A DNA stretch of 64,000 nt from Actinomycetes bacterium (GTDB lineage Bacteria > Actinomycetota > JAICYB01): NCBI GenBank assembly GCA_025934435.1, contig JAICYB010000008.1, forward strand, positions 1-64,000, written 5' to 3'. Positions 23,411-32,770 of this stretch are shown here, in pieces. Numbering within the stretch: the first letter of the stretch is position 1; each line of letters opens with the position of its first letter. Both the position numbers and the translations under genes were made by a program. Under the pieces are notes generated by a model that was not told the origin of the DNA, did not search any database, and saw nothing but the letters and a program-made list of their open reading frames with translations.

Positions 23411-26058
23411 GCTCTGGTCTTCTCCCTGACAACCGACGGCAGGATGCCGCCTTCGTGCAAGTATCGGAGCTCGGCCTGCGTGTCGACGCGCACGCGGCAC
23501 TCGATCTTCCGTTCCTCCGAGTCGCGCCGGAAAATCACATCGATCGTCCCTCCCGGCGTCACGTCGTCCACGCCGCGGATCTCGATCACTTCGTCACCTT
23601 TGAGGCCGAGGTTCTGCGGTGTGTCGGGAAGCTGCAGCGGGAGCACGCCCATCTGGACCAGGTTCGCGCGATGGATGCGTTCGTACGACGCGGCAAGTGC
23701 GGCCTTCACGCCGAGCAGCAAGGTTCCCTTCGCCGCCCAGTCGCGGGACGAACCCGTCCCGTACTCGGCCCCGGCGAGTACGACGAGCGGCGTCCCTTCC
23801 GCGCGGTAGCGCTCGGACGCTTCGAAGATCGTCACGATGTCGCCGCTCGGGAAGTGCTTCGTCCAACCACCTTCTTTGCCTTCGGCGATCTCGTTGCGCA
23901 GCCGGATGTTCGCGAACGTGCCCCGCACCATCACCTCGTGGTTGCCGCGACGCGCGCCGTAGGAGTGCAGATGGGCCTTGTCGACGCCGCGTTCGGCCAG
24001 CCACTCGCCGGCCGGCGAATTCGCCGGGATGACGCCGGCCGGGGAGATGTGGTCGGTCGTCACCGAGTCACCGACGAGCGCGAGTACGCGCGCATCGACG
24101 ATGTCGGGGATCGGCGGCCTGTCCTGCGTCGTGTCGGCGACGAACGGTGGCTCCGCGATGTACGTCGAGTTCGCATCCCACTCGTAGAGATCGCCGGACG
24201 GGACATCGAGCGCATGCCAGCGTTCGTCGCCCGTGAAGATCTCGGCGTAACGCTTGCGGTATTCACCGGCGTTCATCGACGACGCGATCGTCGAGGCGAT
24301 CTCGTCGGAGGTCGGCCAGATGTCGCGCAGGTAGACCGGTTGCCCGTCGCTTCCCGTGCCGAGCGGCTCGGACGACAGATCGGTGTTCACCGTTCCGGCG
24401 AGCGCGTACGCGACGACGAGCGGCGGCGATGCGAGGAACTGCATCTTCACGTGCGGATGGATGCGACCTTCGAAGTTCCTGTTCCCGGACAGCACCGCCG
24501 CGCATGTCAGATTGTCGTTCTCGATCGCGTTCGCGATCGGATCGGCGAGCGGACCGGAGTTGCCGATACACGTGGTGCATCCGAACCCGACGAGGTAGAA
24601 GCCGAGCTTCTCGAGCGGTTCGATGAGGCCGGCGTTCGTCAGGTAGTCGATGACGACCGGGGAGCCCGGAGCCATGCTCGTCTTCACGAGCGGTCCGACG
24701 CCGAGTCCCTTCGCGACGGCGTTGCGCGCGAGCAGTCCCGCGCCGACCATCACGCTGGGGTTGGACGTGTTCGTGCAGCTCGTGATGGCGGCGATCACGA
24801 CGGACCCGTCCGAGAGCTCATCGGACGAACCGTTCATCTGCACGTCGACCGACGCGATGTCGACCTCGTCGGCGCGTCGACGGATCGACGAGACCTCCGG
24901 GCCGGCGGGCTTGAACTTCGGGAGCTCCGTCCGGAACCGTTCGCCGAGGGCGCCGAGCGACACACGATCCTGCGGACGGCGCGGTCCCGCGAGCGACGGT
25001 TCGAGCGATCCGAGGTCGAACGTCAGCAGCTCGCTGTAGACGGGATCGGGGGCGTCCGGCTCATGGAAGAGGCCTTGCTCGCGCGCGTAGGCCTCGACGA
25101 GCTCGACGTGCGCGTCGTCGCGTCCGCTCGCGCGGAGATACGTGATCGTCTGCTCGTCGATCGGGAAGATGCCCTCGGTCGCGCCGTACTCCGGCGACAT
25201 GTTGGAGATCGTCGCGCGGTCGGCGACGGTCAGCGTGTGCAGACCCGGTCCGTAGAACTCGACGAACTTCGCGACGACGCCGTGCTGACGGAGCATCTCC
25301 GTCACCGCGAGCACGAAGTCGGTGGCGGTGCAGCCTTCGGGCATGCGTCCGTCGAGGCGAACGCCGACGACGATCGGCGCCAGCATCGAGATCGGTTCGC
25401 CGAGCATCGCCGCTTCCGCTTCGATGCCGCCGACGCCCCAGCCGAGCACACCGAGGCCCCCGATCATCGTCGTATGCGAGTCCGTGCCGAGGAGTGTGTC
25501 GGGGTAGACGTTGTCGCCGTCGCGGAAGACGACGCTCGCGATGTATTCGAGATTCACCTGATGGACGATGCCCGCCCCCGGCGGAACGACCCGGAAGCGG
25601 TCAAACGCCGTCTGTGCCCAGCGCAGCAGCGCGTAGCGCTCGCGATTGCGCTCGTACTCGAGCTCGACGTTGCGTGCGAACGAGTCGGCCGTCCCGTAGG
25701 AATCGACGATCACCGAATGGTCGATGACGAGATCGACCGGGATCTTCGGATTGACCGACTTCACGTCACCGCCGAGGCGCGCGACGGCCGAGCGCAGCGC
25801 CGCGAGGTCGACCACACAGGGGACGCCCGTGAAGTCCTGGAGGATTACGCGCGCCGGGAAGAAGGGGAACTCATCGTGAGAGGCCGAGTTCCAGTCGAGG
25901 AGGAGACGCACATGCGCGTCGGTCGCCCCGGCGCCCTGGTGGCGCAGCACGTTCTCGAGGAACACGCGCACGACGTACGGGAGCCGCGCGATCTGATCGG
26001 ACGGCGCCGCGTCGGCCAGATGGGTGACGTTCAATCCTTCGAGAGCCATAGAACTCAA
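23407..26058 (-). CDS. acnA: Aconitate hydratase AcnA
   Basis: A full-length aconitase/IRP-type enzyme of about 880 aa. The substrate/cofactor region GTDSHTTMIGGLGVLGWGVGG is present. The 4Fe-4S cysteines lie in TSCTNTSNP (near 427) and GCTTCIGNSG (near 493 and 496). The C-terminal swivel domain carries SYGARRGNHEVMVRGTF and AGAEYGTGSSRDWAAKG. It interconverts citrate and isocitrate. Start is TTG 26058 or, more likely, ATG 26049, which has TACAGT 8 bases upstream and no ribosome site. The divergent DUF72 gene begins only 17 bases away. Confidence 0.97.
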   Translation of the reverse strand: MSSMALEGLNVTHLADAAPSDQIARLPYVVRVFLENVLRHQGAGATDAHVRLLLDWNSASHDEFPFFPARVILQDFTGVPCVVDLAALRSAVARLGGDVKSVNPKIPVDLVIDHSVIVDSYGTADSFARNVELEYERNRERYALLRWAQTAFDRFRVVPPGAGIVHQVNLEYIASVVFRDGDNVYPDTLLGTDSHTTMIGGLGVLGWGVGGIEAEAAMLGEPISMLAPIVVGVRLDGRMPEGCTATDFVLAVTEMLRQHGVVAKFVEFYGPGLHTLTVADRATISNMSPEYGATEGIFPIDEQTITYLRASGRDDAHVELVEAYAREQGLFHEPDAPDPVYSELLTFDLGSLEPSLAGPRRPQDRVSLGALGERFRTELPKFKPAGPEVSSIRRRADEVDIASVDVQMNGSSDELSDGSVVIAAITSCTNTSNPSVMVGAGLLARNAVAKGLGVGPLVKTSMAPGSPVVIDYLTNAGLIEPLEKLGFYLVGFGCTTCIGNSGPLADPIANAIENDNLTCAAVLSGNRNFEGRIHPHVKMQFLASPPLVVAYALAGTVNTDLSSEPLGTGSDGQPVYLRDIWPTSDEIASTIASSMNAGEYRKRYAEIFTGDERWHALDVPSGDLYEWDANSTYIAEPPFVADTTQDRPPIPDIVDARVLALVGDSVTTDHISPAGVIPANSPAGEWLAERGVDKAHLHSYGARRGNHEVMVRGTFANIRLRNEIAEGKEGGWTKHFPSGDIVTIFEASERYRAEGTPLVVLAGAEYGTGSSRDWAAKGTLLLGVKAALAASYERIHRANLVQMGVLPLQLPDTPQNLGLKGDEVIEIRGVDDVTPGGTIDVIFRRDSEERKIECRVRVDTQAELRYLHEGGILPSVVREKTRA

Positions 26059-26066
26059 CTGTAATC

Positions 26067-26795
26067 GTGATCCACGTAGGGACGTCCGGCTGGCAGTACG
26101 ACTCGTGGAAAGGACGCTTCTATCCGCGCGACCTGCCGAAGTCGGCCTGGCTCGCGTTCTTCTCGGAGCGGTTCTCCACCGTGGAGGTGAACAACACCTT
26201 CTACCGCCTGCCGGACGCTTCGACGTTCACTCGCTGGCGCGAGCAGTCGGCTCCCGGGTTCTGCGTGACGGTCAAGGCGAGTCGCTACATCACGCACATA
26301 CGTCGCCTCCGCGACTGTAAGGAGTCGATCGACATGCTCTGGGCGCGCTGCCGGCAGCTCGGCCCGAAGCTCGGCCCCGTCCTGTTCCAGCTCCCGCCGC
26401 GCTTCGCGGCCGATCCGCAGCTCCTCGCCGATTTCGTCCCGCTCCTTCCGAAGAAGATGAAGGCGGCGTTCGAGTTCCGCGACCGCTCGTGGGAGCGCGA
26501 CGACGTCTACGCCATCCTCGACGGCGCCGGCGCGGCCTTCGTCTATGCCGACTCGCCCGGCGCGCGCGTGCCGGAGGTCGTGACCGGTGGGTGGTGCTAC
26601 GTCCGCTTCCATAAAGGGATGCGTGCGCGCCCGGACTACCCGCGCTCGAAGCTCCGGCGGTGGGCCGACCGGATCGCGTCCTTGGACGCCGCGGAAACGT
26701 GGATCTACTTCAACAACGACACGGGCGGTGCCGCCATCCGGGACGCCCCCGAACTGATCCGTTTGCTGCGCGACCGGGGACGTTCGACTAAGTGA
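26067..26795 (+). CDS. DUF72 (YecE-like) protein
   Basis: A 242-aa TIM-barrel-like DUF72 protein. Hallmarks are HVGTSGWQYDSWKG at the start, FSTVEVNNTFYRLP, and the late YFNNDTGGAAIRDA. The family is widespread and its function is unknown; links to DNA or RNA metabolism have been suggested. GTG 26067 lies 8 bases from the divergent acnA TTG, so the promoters must overlap coding sequence. It is 33 bases upstream of the cytochrome oxidase operon. Confidence 0.9.
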   Translation: MIHVGTSGWQYDSWKGRFYPRDLPKSAWLAFFSERFSTVEVNNTFYRLPDASTFTRWREQSAPGFCVTVKASRYITHIRRLRDCKESIDMLWARCRQLGPKLGPVLFQLPPRFAADPQLLADFVPLLPKKMKAAFEFRDRSWERDDVYAILDGAGAAFVYADSPGARVPEVVTGGWCYVRFHKGMRARPDYPRSKLRRWADRIASLDAAETWIYFNNDTGGAAIRDAPELIRLLRDRGRSTK

Positions 26796-26834
26796 GTTGA
26801 CGCACAAGCTCGGCCCGCAGCACGCTACTTGCCG

Positions 26835-27863
26835 ATGAAACCCCGGGCTCGGTTGGTGGCGGCCCTCGCCTGCCTCGGCCTTCTCGCCGTCGGCTGCGCG
26901 AAGCAAGCGCCGCTCAGCACGCTCCATCCCGAAGGCCCGATCGCGCGGACCGAGTACGGCCTCTGGAACGTCGTGTTCATCCTGGCCGTCGTGGTGTTCG
27001 TCCTCGTCGAAGGCGCGATCGTCTTCGCGATCTTCCGCTTCCGGCGCCGCAAGGGCGACGACAGCGCACCGAAGCAGACCCACGGGAACACGCGCCTCGA
27101 GATCACCTGGACGATCGTCCCCGCGATCCTCCTCGCGACCCTCACGTTCCCGACCGTCACCACGATCTTCAGCCTCGCGCGCGCGCCGAAGGGCGCCATG
27201 CAGATCCAGGTGCAGGCGCAGCAGTGGTGGTGGAAGTACACCTACCCGAAGCAGAAAGGCATCACCAAGCAGTTCACGAATGCGAACGAGCTCCACATCC
27301 CGGTTGGACGCCCGATCCGGCTGGCCCTGAACTCCGCGGACGTGATCCACAGCTACTGGGTCCCCGCGCTCGCCGGGAAGCAGGACGTCGTCCCCTCTCG
27401 GACGAACCACCTCAATATCGAAGCGCCGCACCCGGGGACGTACCTCGGCACGTGTGTCGAGTTCTGCGGTCTCTCGCACGCGAACATGCGCCTCCGCGTC
27501 ATCGCCCAGACCCCGTCGGACTTCGCGAAGTGGGCGGCCGGTCAGGCGCAGAACTTGCATATGCCGACTTCGGCCCTCGGGCAGAAAGGCATGAAGACGT
27601 TCCTCGCGCAGCAATGCGTCGGCTGCCACACGATCCGCGGCACGGCGGCGGCCGGGAACGTCGGACCGGACCTGACGCACGTGGCGTCGCGCGAGACGTT
27701 CGCCGGCGGCATCTTCGACTTCAACACGCGCAATCTCCGGAAGTGGCTGACGGACGCACCCGCGGAGAAGCCGGGCTCGAAGATGCCCGCGGGAGTTGCC
27801 ACTATGGGACTCTCCAAGGGTGATATTCAGGCACTGATCGCGTTCCTCGAGGGGCTTCACTGA
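26835..27863 (+). CDS. ctaC: Cytochrome c oxidase subunit II fused to cytochrome c (caa3 type)
   Basis: A 342-aa lipoprotein. The signal ends in lipobox LAVGC (Cys21), and two transmembrane helices follow (near 38-60 and 90-112). The CuA cupredoxin domain has His in DVIHSYWVP and the ligand loop CVEFCGLSHANM. A C-terminal cytochrome c domain has the haem motif CVGCH and a late Met. It receives electrons and passes them to subunit I. The fused cytochrome defines a caa3 oxidase. TTG 26829 is an alternative start. The stop overlaps ctaD (TGATG). Confidence 0.95.
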   Translation: MKPRARLVAALACLGLLAVGCAKQAPLSTLHPEGPIARTEYGLWNVVFILAVVVFVLVEGAIVFAIFRFRRRKGDDSAPKQTHGNTRLEITWTIVPAILLATLTFPTVTTIFSLARAPKGAMQIQVQAQQWWWKYTYPKQKGITKQFTNANELHIPVGRPIRLALNSADVIHSYWVPALAGKQDVVPSRTNHLNIEAPHPGTYLGTCVEFCGLSHANMRLRVIAQTPSDFAKWAAGQAQNLHMPTSALGQKGMKTFLAQQCVGCHTIRGTAAAGNVGPDLTHVASRETFAGGIFDFNTRNLRKWLTDAPAEKPGSKMPAGVATMGLSKGDIQALIAFLEGLH

Positions 27864-29737
27864 TGGCGACCATCACCGAAGACATCACGACGCCGGCATA
27901 CGACGGCCCGTTCCGTCGTCCGACGGAGACCCAGAAGGGCATCGTCAGCTGGCTGACGACCGTCGACCACAAGCGGATCGGCATCCTGTACGGCTGCACG
28001 TCGCTGATGTTCTTCCTCATCGGCGGCAGCGAGGCCCTGCTCATCCGCCTCCAGCTCGCGCATCCGAACGGTCACGTCCTGTCGGCCGAGCAGTACAACC
28101 AGATCTTCACGATGCACGGCATCACGATGATCTTCCTCGTCGTGATGCCGCTCGGAGCGGCGTTCTTCAACTATCTGATCCCGCTCATGATCGGAGCGCG
28201 CGACGTCGCGTTCCCGCGGCTCAACGCCTTCAGCTACTGGACGTTCCTGTTCGGCGGGCTCTTCATCTACTCGTCCTTCTTCCTCGGCGGCGCCCCGCAG
28301 TGCGGATGGTTCTGCTACGCGCCGCTGTCGACGATGGGCCTGCCGACCACGATCGGGACGCTCTTCTACGCACTCGGGTTGCAGATCACGGGTGTTGCGT
28401 CCCTCGTGGCGTCCGTGAACTTCGTGACGACGATCATCAACATGCGCGCACCCGGCATGAGCTTCTTCAAGATGCCGATGTTCGTCTGGATGTCGCTCGT
28501 CGTGAACTTCCTGCTGCTGTTCGCGATGCCGGTCATCGCGGTGGCGCTCTTCGAGCTGCTGTTCGACACGGCGTTCGGGACGAACTTCTTCAACCCGGCG
28601 CAGGGCGGTGACCCCGTGCTGTGGCAGCACATGTTCTGGTTATTCGGGCATCCCGAGGTCTACATCCTCATCCTGCCCGCGATGGGCATCGTGTCCGAGG
28701 TCTTGCCGACGTTCTCGCGGAAGCCGCTGTTCGGGTACACGTTCGTCGCGTTCTCGGGAGTGGCGATCGGCTTCATGGGCTGGGGCGTGTGGGCGCACCA
28801 CATGTTCGCCGTCGGTCTCGGTCCGATCGCGAACTCGGCGTTCGCGATCTCGACGATGTTCATCGCCGTCCCGACGGGGGTGAAGATCTTCAACTGGTTA
28901 GGGACGATGTGGGGCGGGAAGCTCAGATTCTCGACGCCGATGTTGTTCTCGATCGGCTTCATCACGATGTTCACGATCGGTGGTCTGTCCGGCGTTACGC
29001 ACTCGATCGTTCCGTCCGACTACCAGCAGACGGACACCTATTACATCGTCGCGCACTTCCATTACGTGCTCTTCGGCGGCGCGATCTTCGGACTGATGTC
29101 CGGTATCTACTACTGGTACCCCAAGGTCACCGGGAAGCTGCTGAACGAGAAGCTCGGTAAGTCGCACTTCTGGATCATGCTGATCGGCTTCAACGTGACG
29201 TTCGCGCCGTTCCACATCCTCGGACTCCAGGGCATGGCGCGTCGCTACTACCGGTACCCGGCCCACGAGGGCTTCGACTTCTGGAACATGGTCTCGACGA
29301 TCGGCGCGTTCATCATCGCGTTCTCGATCCTCATATTCCTGATCAACATCGTGTGGACGCATCTCAAGGAACAGCCATGCGGTGACGACCCGTGGGACGC
29401 GCGGACGATCGAGTGGTCGATCCCGAACCCGACGCCGCACTACAACTACCTCGAGATCCCCGTCGTCCACGAACGTGACGATTGGTGGCACAAGAAGTAC
29501 ACGGAGGACGAACAAGGCAATCTCGTGCCCGCGCTCGCCGGAGCATCTGAGGAGGCGACGGCGCACGACGAGCACGCCGAGCCACATATGCCTCGTCCGT
29601 CGTACTGGCCGCTCGTTGCGGCCGCCGCGCTACCGTTGTTCGGTTACGGCGTGATCATCCAGTGGGTGTTCGGCGCGGTCGGAGCCGTGGTGCTGCTCGT
29701 CGGCATCTACGGGTGGGCGATGGAGCCGGTGGAATGA
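27863..29737 (+). CDS. ctaD: Cytochrome c oxidase subunit I with C-terminal membrane extension
   Basis: A 624-aa haem-copper oxidase catalytic subunit. Haem ligand His lies in MHGITMIFLVVMP. The CuB site comprises GHPEVYILILPAMG (with the His-Tyr pair) and WAHHMF. The haem a3/a ligands lie in HFHYVLFGG. After the twelve core helices there is a polar stretch (about 500-590) and an extra hydrophobic pair (YWPLVAAAALPLFGYG, FGAVGAVVLLVGIYG). It reduces oxygen to water and pumps protons. It is the second gene of a six-gene operon. Confidence 0.97.
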   Translation: MATITEDITTPAYDGPFRRPTETQKGIVSWLTTVDHKRIGILYGCTSLMFFLIGGSEALLIRLQLAHPNGHVLSAEQYNQIFTMHGITMIFLVVMPLGAAFFNYLIPLMIGARDVAFPRLNAFSYWTFLFGGLFIYSSFFLGGAPQCGWFCYAPLSTMGLPTTIGTLFYALGLQITGVASLVASVNFVTTIINMRAPGMSFFKMPMFVWMSLVVNFLLLFAMPVIAVALFELLFDTAFGTNFFNPAQGGDPVLWQHMFWLFGHPEVYILILPAMGIVSEVLPTFSRKPLFGYTFVAFSGVAIGFMGWGVWAHHMFAVGLGPIANSAFAISTMFIAVPTGVKIFNWLGTMWGGKLRFSTPMLFSIGFITMFTIGGLSGVTHSIVPSDYQQTDTYYIVAHFHYVLFGGAIFGLMSGIYYWYPKVTGKLLNEKLGKSHFWIMLIGFNVTFAPFHILGLQGMARRYYRYPAHEGFDFWNMVSTIGAFIIAFSILIFLINIVWTHLKEQPCGDDPWDARTIEWSIPNPTPHYNYLEIPVVHERDDWWHKKYTEDEQGNLVPALAGASEEATAHDEHAEPHMPRPSYWPLVAAAALPLFGYGVIIQWVFGAVGAVVLLVGIYGWAMEPVE

Positions 29738-29777
29738 ACGACTGCGGAGCGCGCCGGCGCGGAGCAAGCGAGATCGA

Positions 29778-30389
29778 ATGACGACCGAAGCTGTGGCTGT
29801 CGAAGAGCATGGCGCGCACGCGACGTCGACCGGGCTCGACAACCGGAAGCTCGCGATGTGGGCGTTCCTCGGTTCGGAGTGCCTGCTCTTCGGCGCGCTG
29901 ATCTCCGGCTACCTCCTGTACCGGTCGAAGGGCGTCGGCATCAAGCCGCACAACGTCTACGACATCCCGTACACGTCGGTGTCGAGCTTCGTCCTGCTGA
30001 TGAGCTCGCTCACGATGGTGCTCGCGCTCGCAGCGATCCAGCGCAACGAAGAGCGCAAGATGCGCATCTGGCTGACGGCGACCGCGCTGCTCGGCATGAC
30101 GTTCATCGGGGGCCAGGTCTACGAGTTCACGTCGTTCGTCCACGAGGGACTCTCGCTGTCGGCGAACCCGGCGTCGAGCGCGTTCTTCCTGCTGACCGGA
30201 TTCCACGGGACACACGTCACGCTCGGGATCATCATGCTGCTCTCGCTCGTCGGGTTGTCCCTGGCGGGGAAGATAGGTCCGAAGAACAGCTTGTACGTGG
30301 AACTCATCGGTCTTTACTGGCACTTCGTGGACATCGTCTGGGTGGTCATCTTCACCGTCGTCTACCTCATGCCGGTTCCGAAGCACTGA
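29778..30389 (+). CDS. ctaE: Cytochrome c oxidase subunit III
   Basis: A 203-aa COX3 with five hydrophobic helices. Conserved stretches are KLAMWAFLGSECLLFGAL, FHGTHVTLGI, and the C-terminal ELIGLYWHFVDIVWVVIFTVVYL. It is shorter than mitochondrial COX3, as usual in bacteria. A 40-base gap with a GGAG-containing purine-rich segment separates it from ctaD. Its stop overlaps the next start (TGATG). It stabilises the oxidase and proton uptake. Confidence 0.95.
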   Translation: MTTEAVAVEEHGAHATSTGLDNRKLAMWAFLGSECLLFGALISGYLLYRSKGVGIKPHNVYDIPYTSVSSFVLLMSSLTMVLALAAIQRNEERKMRIWLTATALLGMTFIGGQVYEFTSFVHEGLSLSANPASSAFFLLTGFHGTHVTLGIIMLLSLVGLSLAGKIGPKNSLYVELIGLYWHFVDIVWVVIFTVVYLMPVPKH

Positions 30390-30760
30390 TGACCACCGAG
30401 CACGCTGAGCCGGTCGTTCACGCGCCGGACGAACACGCGCATCCCGGTCCGGGTGAGTACGTCAAGATCGCGCTGATCCTCGCCGTCGTTACGGCGGCCG
30501 AGGTCGCGATGTACTACATCACGGCGATCCCGCGTCCGGTCTTCAGCACGCTGCTGCTCGTGATGATGGTCATCAAGTTCTCGCTCGTCGGGCTGTGGTT
30601 CATGCACCTTCGTTTCGACAGCCCGATCTTCCGGCGGCTGTTCATGTCGGGGATCATCCTCGCGTTGCTCGTGTACATGGTTGCGTTCTCGACACTGGGA
30701 CTCCAGCACTCGAGCTTCCACAACTTCTTCCACTTCATGGGGCACCTGGTACACCACTGA
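30389..30760 (+). CDS. Cytochrome c oxidase subunit IV-type small membrane protein
   Basis: A 123-aa protein with a His-rich soluble N-terminus (HAEPVVHAPDEHAHP) and three hydrophobic helices. These include VKIALILAVVTAAEVAMYY and KFSLVGLWFMHLRFDSP, the usual signature of the bacterial COX4/CyoD-like subunit. The C-terminus is again His-rich (HNFFHFMGHLVHH). It probably stabilises the oxidase. It overlaps both neighbours by 1 base (TGATG), which indicates a tightly coupled operon. Confidence 0.88.
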   Translation: MTTEHAEPVVHAPDEHAHPGPGEYVKIALILAVVTAAEVAMYYITAIPRPVFSTLLLVMMVIKFSLVGLWFMHLRFDSPIFRRLFMSGIILALLVYMVAFSTLGLQHSSFHNFFHFMGHLVHH

Positions 30761-31590
30761 TGCCGAGCTGGCATCCGCACCCTGAGGTCTGGCTGCTCGT
30801 CGCGATCCTGGCCTTCTGCTACTGGTGGATGGTCAAGCGCATCGGTCCGCTGGCGGTCCACGCCGTCGAGCGTCCCGTCACGCGCCGCCAGGTGACGTCG
30901 TTCGTGATGGCGCTCGTGGTGCTCGAGATCGCCGCCGACTGGCCCATGCATGATGTCGCCGAGCATTACTTGTTCTCGGTGCACATGTTCGAGCACCTGC
31001 TGCTCTCGCTTGTGTTCCCGCCGTTGATCCTCGGGGGGATGCCGGCGTGGATGGTGCGATACGTGCTGAAGCCGGCAGGTATCAAGGCCGCGCGGGTCCT
31101 CACCAGACCGATCATCGCCCTCGTGATCTTCAACACGGTGATCGCCGTCACGCACATCCCGAATGTCATGAACATGACCACTCACAACGAAGGGTTTCAC
31201 TTCGGGATGCATGCGGTGCTGGTCGCGGCGTCCTTCATCATGTGGTCACCCGTCATGACGCCGCTCATCGAGTTGCCGAAGCTGAGCTACCCGCCGCGGA
31301 TGATGTATCTGTTCGCACAGTCCCTCTTGCCGACGGTGCCGGCGTCCTTCCTGACCTTTGGGCACACCGTCTTGTACAAGGCATACCTCCACGCGCCGGA
31401 CCGGCTGTTCGGCATGTCGGCGCTCAACGATCAGTTGATCTCGGGACTTGAGATGAAGCTGCTCGGGACGGCTATCCTCTGGGGCTTCATCGCTGTGTAT
31501 TTTTTCCGTTGGGCGAACGTCGAGGAACGTGAGAAGGTGGACGTCCTCGAGTGGGGCAAGCTCGAGAAGTTGGAGGCTTCTTCCAGATGA
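30760..31590 (+). CDS. ctaG: CtaG-type (caa3) cytochrome oxidase assembly protein
   Basis: A 276-aa polytopic membrane protein of the caa3_CtaG family, with about seven helices. Conserved features are WPMHDVAEHYLFSVHMFEHLL, whose His residues may handle copper, THIPNVMN, and the late LNDQLISGLEMKL. It is needed for assembly of caa3-type oxidase and is unrelated to Cox11. The start overlaps the preceding stop, and the end overlaps the cupredoxin gene (ATGA). Confidence 0.92.
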   Translation: MPSWHPHPEVWLLVAILAFCYWWMVKRIGPLAVHAVERPVTRRQVTSFVMALVVLEIAADWPMHDVAEHYLFSVHMFEHLLLSLVFPPLILGGMPAWMVRYVLKPAGIKAARVLTRPIIALVIFNTVIAVTHIPNVMNMTTHNEGFHFGMHAVLVAASFIMWSPVMTPLIELPKLSYPPRMMYLFAQSLLPTVPASFLTFGHTVLYKAYLHAPDRLFGMSALNDQLISGLEMKLLGTAILWGFIAVYFFRWANVEEREKVDVLEWGKLEKLEASSR

Positions 31591-32180
31591 ACACCGAACT
31601 TCGTGAACGGGCGATCCTGCCCGTCGTCATCCCGCTGGCAGCGATCCTCTTCACTGAGGTCATCGTCTTCTCGTTCTCGCGTGTGCTCCTCGCGACGGGG
31701 CACATGGTCGCCGTCGGCGTCGCGCTCGGTCAGGCGCTCGTGATCCTCGTCGGCGCGACGGCGCTTGCTTCGGCGCGACGTGTCAGCACGGCTGCGATCG
31801 CGACCGCGCTGGCCCTGTTCGCGATCGTGTCGATCGGCGCCGGTGTTGCGGCGTACCAGCGCGGGCCGGTGTATTCGAAGGAAGAGGCCGCGAACACGCC
31901 GAAGGTCACCGTGAGCGCGAAGAACGTCGCCTTCGACACGAAGACCCTGAAGCTGTCCGCGAACGGGACCGACATCGCGTTCTCGAACCAGGACAACCAG
32001 CCGCACAACATCGCGATCTTCCCGAGCGCGACGGCCCTACAGACGGTGCTCTTCCGCGGGGACATCACCCAGCCGGGAACGACCTCGACCTATAAGGTCG
32101 GCAAGCTCAAGCCCGGGACGTACTACTTCCATTGCGACGTTCACCCACAACAGATGACCGGCACCGTCACGGTGTCGTAG
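31587..32180 (+). CDS. Membrane-anchored cupredoxin-like protein
   Basis: A 197-aa protein. Two to four hydrophobic helices (about 10-90) precede a plastocyanin-like domain (about 105-197) whose ligands fit a type 1 copper site: His in QPHNIAIF, Cys/His in YYFHCDVHP, and Met in QQMTG. It could carry electrons to, or copper into, the caa3 oxidase, being the last gene of its operon. The partner role is inferred from position only. There is no obvious terminator after it. Confidence 0.85.
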   Translation: MNTELRERAILPVVIPLAAILFTEVIVFSFSRVLLATGHMVAVGVALGQALVILVGATALASARRVSTAAIATALALFAIVSIGAGVAAYQRGPVYSKEEAANTPKVTVSAKNVAFDTKTLKLSANGTDIAFSNQDNQPHNIAIFPSATALQTVLFRGDITQPGTTSTYKVGKLKPGTYYFHCDVHPQQMTGTVTVS

Positions 32181-32214
32181 AACCTCTCGGCCGGCTGCGT
32201 CGTTCATACGTATC

Positions 32215-32727
32215 GTGAAGCTGTTTTGGGTGGGGATCCTCTTGGCGACCTTCGTCGCGTGCAAGTCGCCGTACCAGGCCGCTACGCCGTCCCCCACGGC
32301 GCCCCCGACGGCGAAGCCGACGCCGACGCTTCCGCCGGTGAGTGCGGGCGGTACCGTCCAGATGGGACGAACCGTCGTCACTCGAACGGGGAGCCGCGTC
32401 ACGGTCGTGGGCTGGCATCTGTACGCGACCCGCTCGATCCCGAACGGTCCAGGACAGGTCTACGAGACGGTGAACGTGTCCTTCTGCGCCGGACCGCAGG
32501 TCCAAGAGTCGGCGGAAGACCTCGCCGCGCTGTTCGCGCTCGAGTTACGCAACGGGAACCGAGTGGCGTTCGACAGTCAGGCCCAGCCCGGTGAGTTCCG
32601 CACGAAAGGCACGATCAACCCGACCCAGTGTGTCAGCGGGCCGATCGTGTACCAGGTCGAAGGCGGCGAGAAGCCGCAGTTCGTGAGCTTCGACTCCACA
32701 CCGCAAACGAAATGGACGGTTCCCTAG
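32215..32727 (+). CDS. Secreted lipoprotein of unknown function
   Basis: A 170-aa protein starting at GTG 32215 with a short lipoprotein signal (KLFWVGILLATFVAC, lipobox Cys16). A Pro/Thr/Ala-rich linker (AATPSPTAPPTAKPTPTLPP) and a beta-rich globular part (about 50-170) with two Cys (SFCAGP, TQCVSG) follow. The fold resembles immunoglobulin-like DUF4352 telokin-type domains, but this is a guess. It is likely anchored to the outer face of the membrane. It lies 34 bases after the oxidase operon. Confidence 0.75.
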   Translation: MKLFWVGILLATFVACKSPYQAATPSPTAPPTAKPTPTLPPVSAGGTVQMGRTVVTRTGSRVTVVGWHLYATRSIPNGPGQVYETVNVSFCAGPQVQESAEDLAALFALELRNGNRVAFDSQAQPGEFRTKGTINPTQCVSGPIVYQVEGGEKPQFVSFDSTPQTKWTVP

Positions 32728-32770
32728 CGCGTTACCATCACCGCCTCTGGTGTCGAGGCGGGGGTGCTGG

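Noticed and set aside
23455..26064. An 869-codon open frame antisense to aconitase
   Set aside because: It mirrors acnA codon structure; its translation is Arg/Asp/Val-rich with no domain. High-GC genes commonly leave such antisense frames open.
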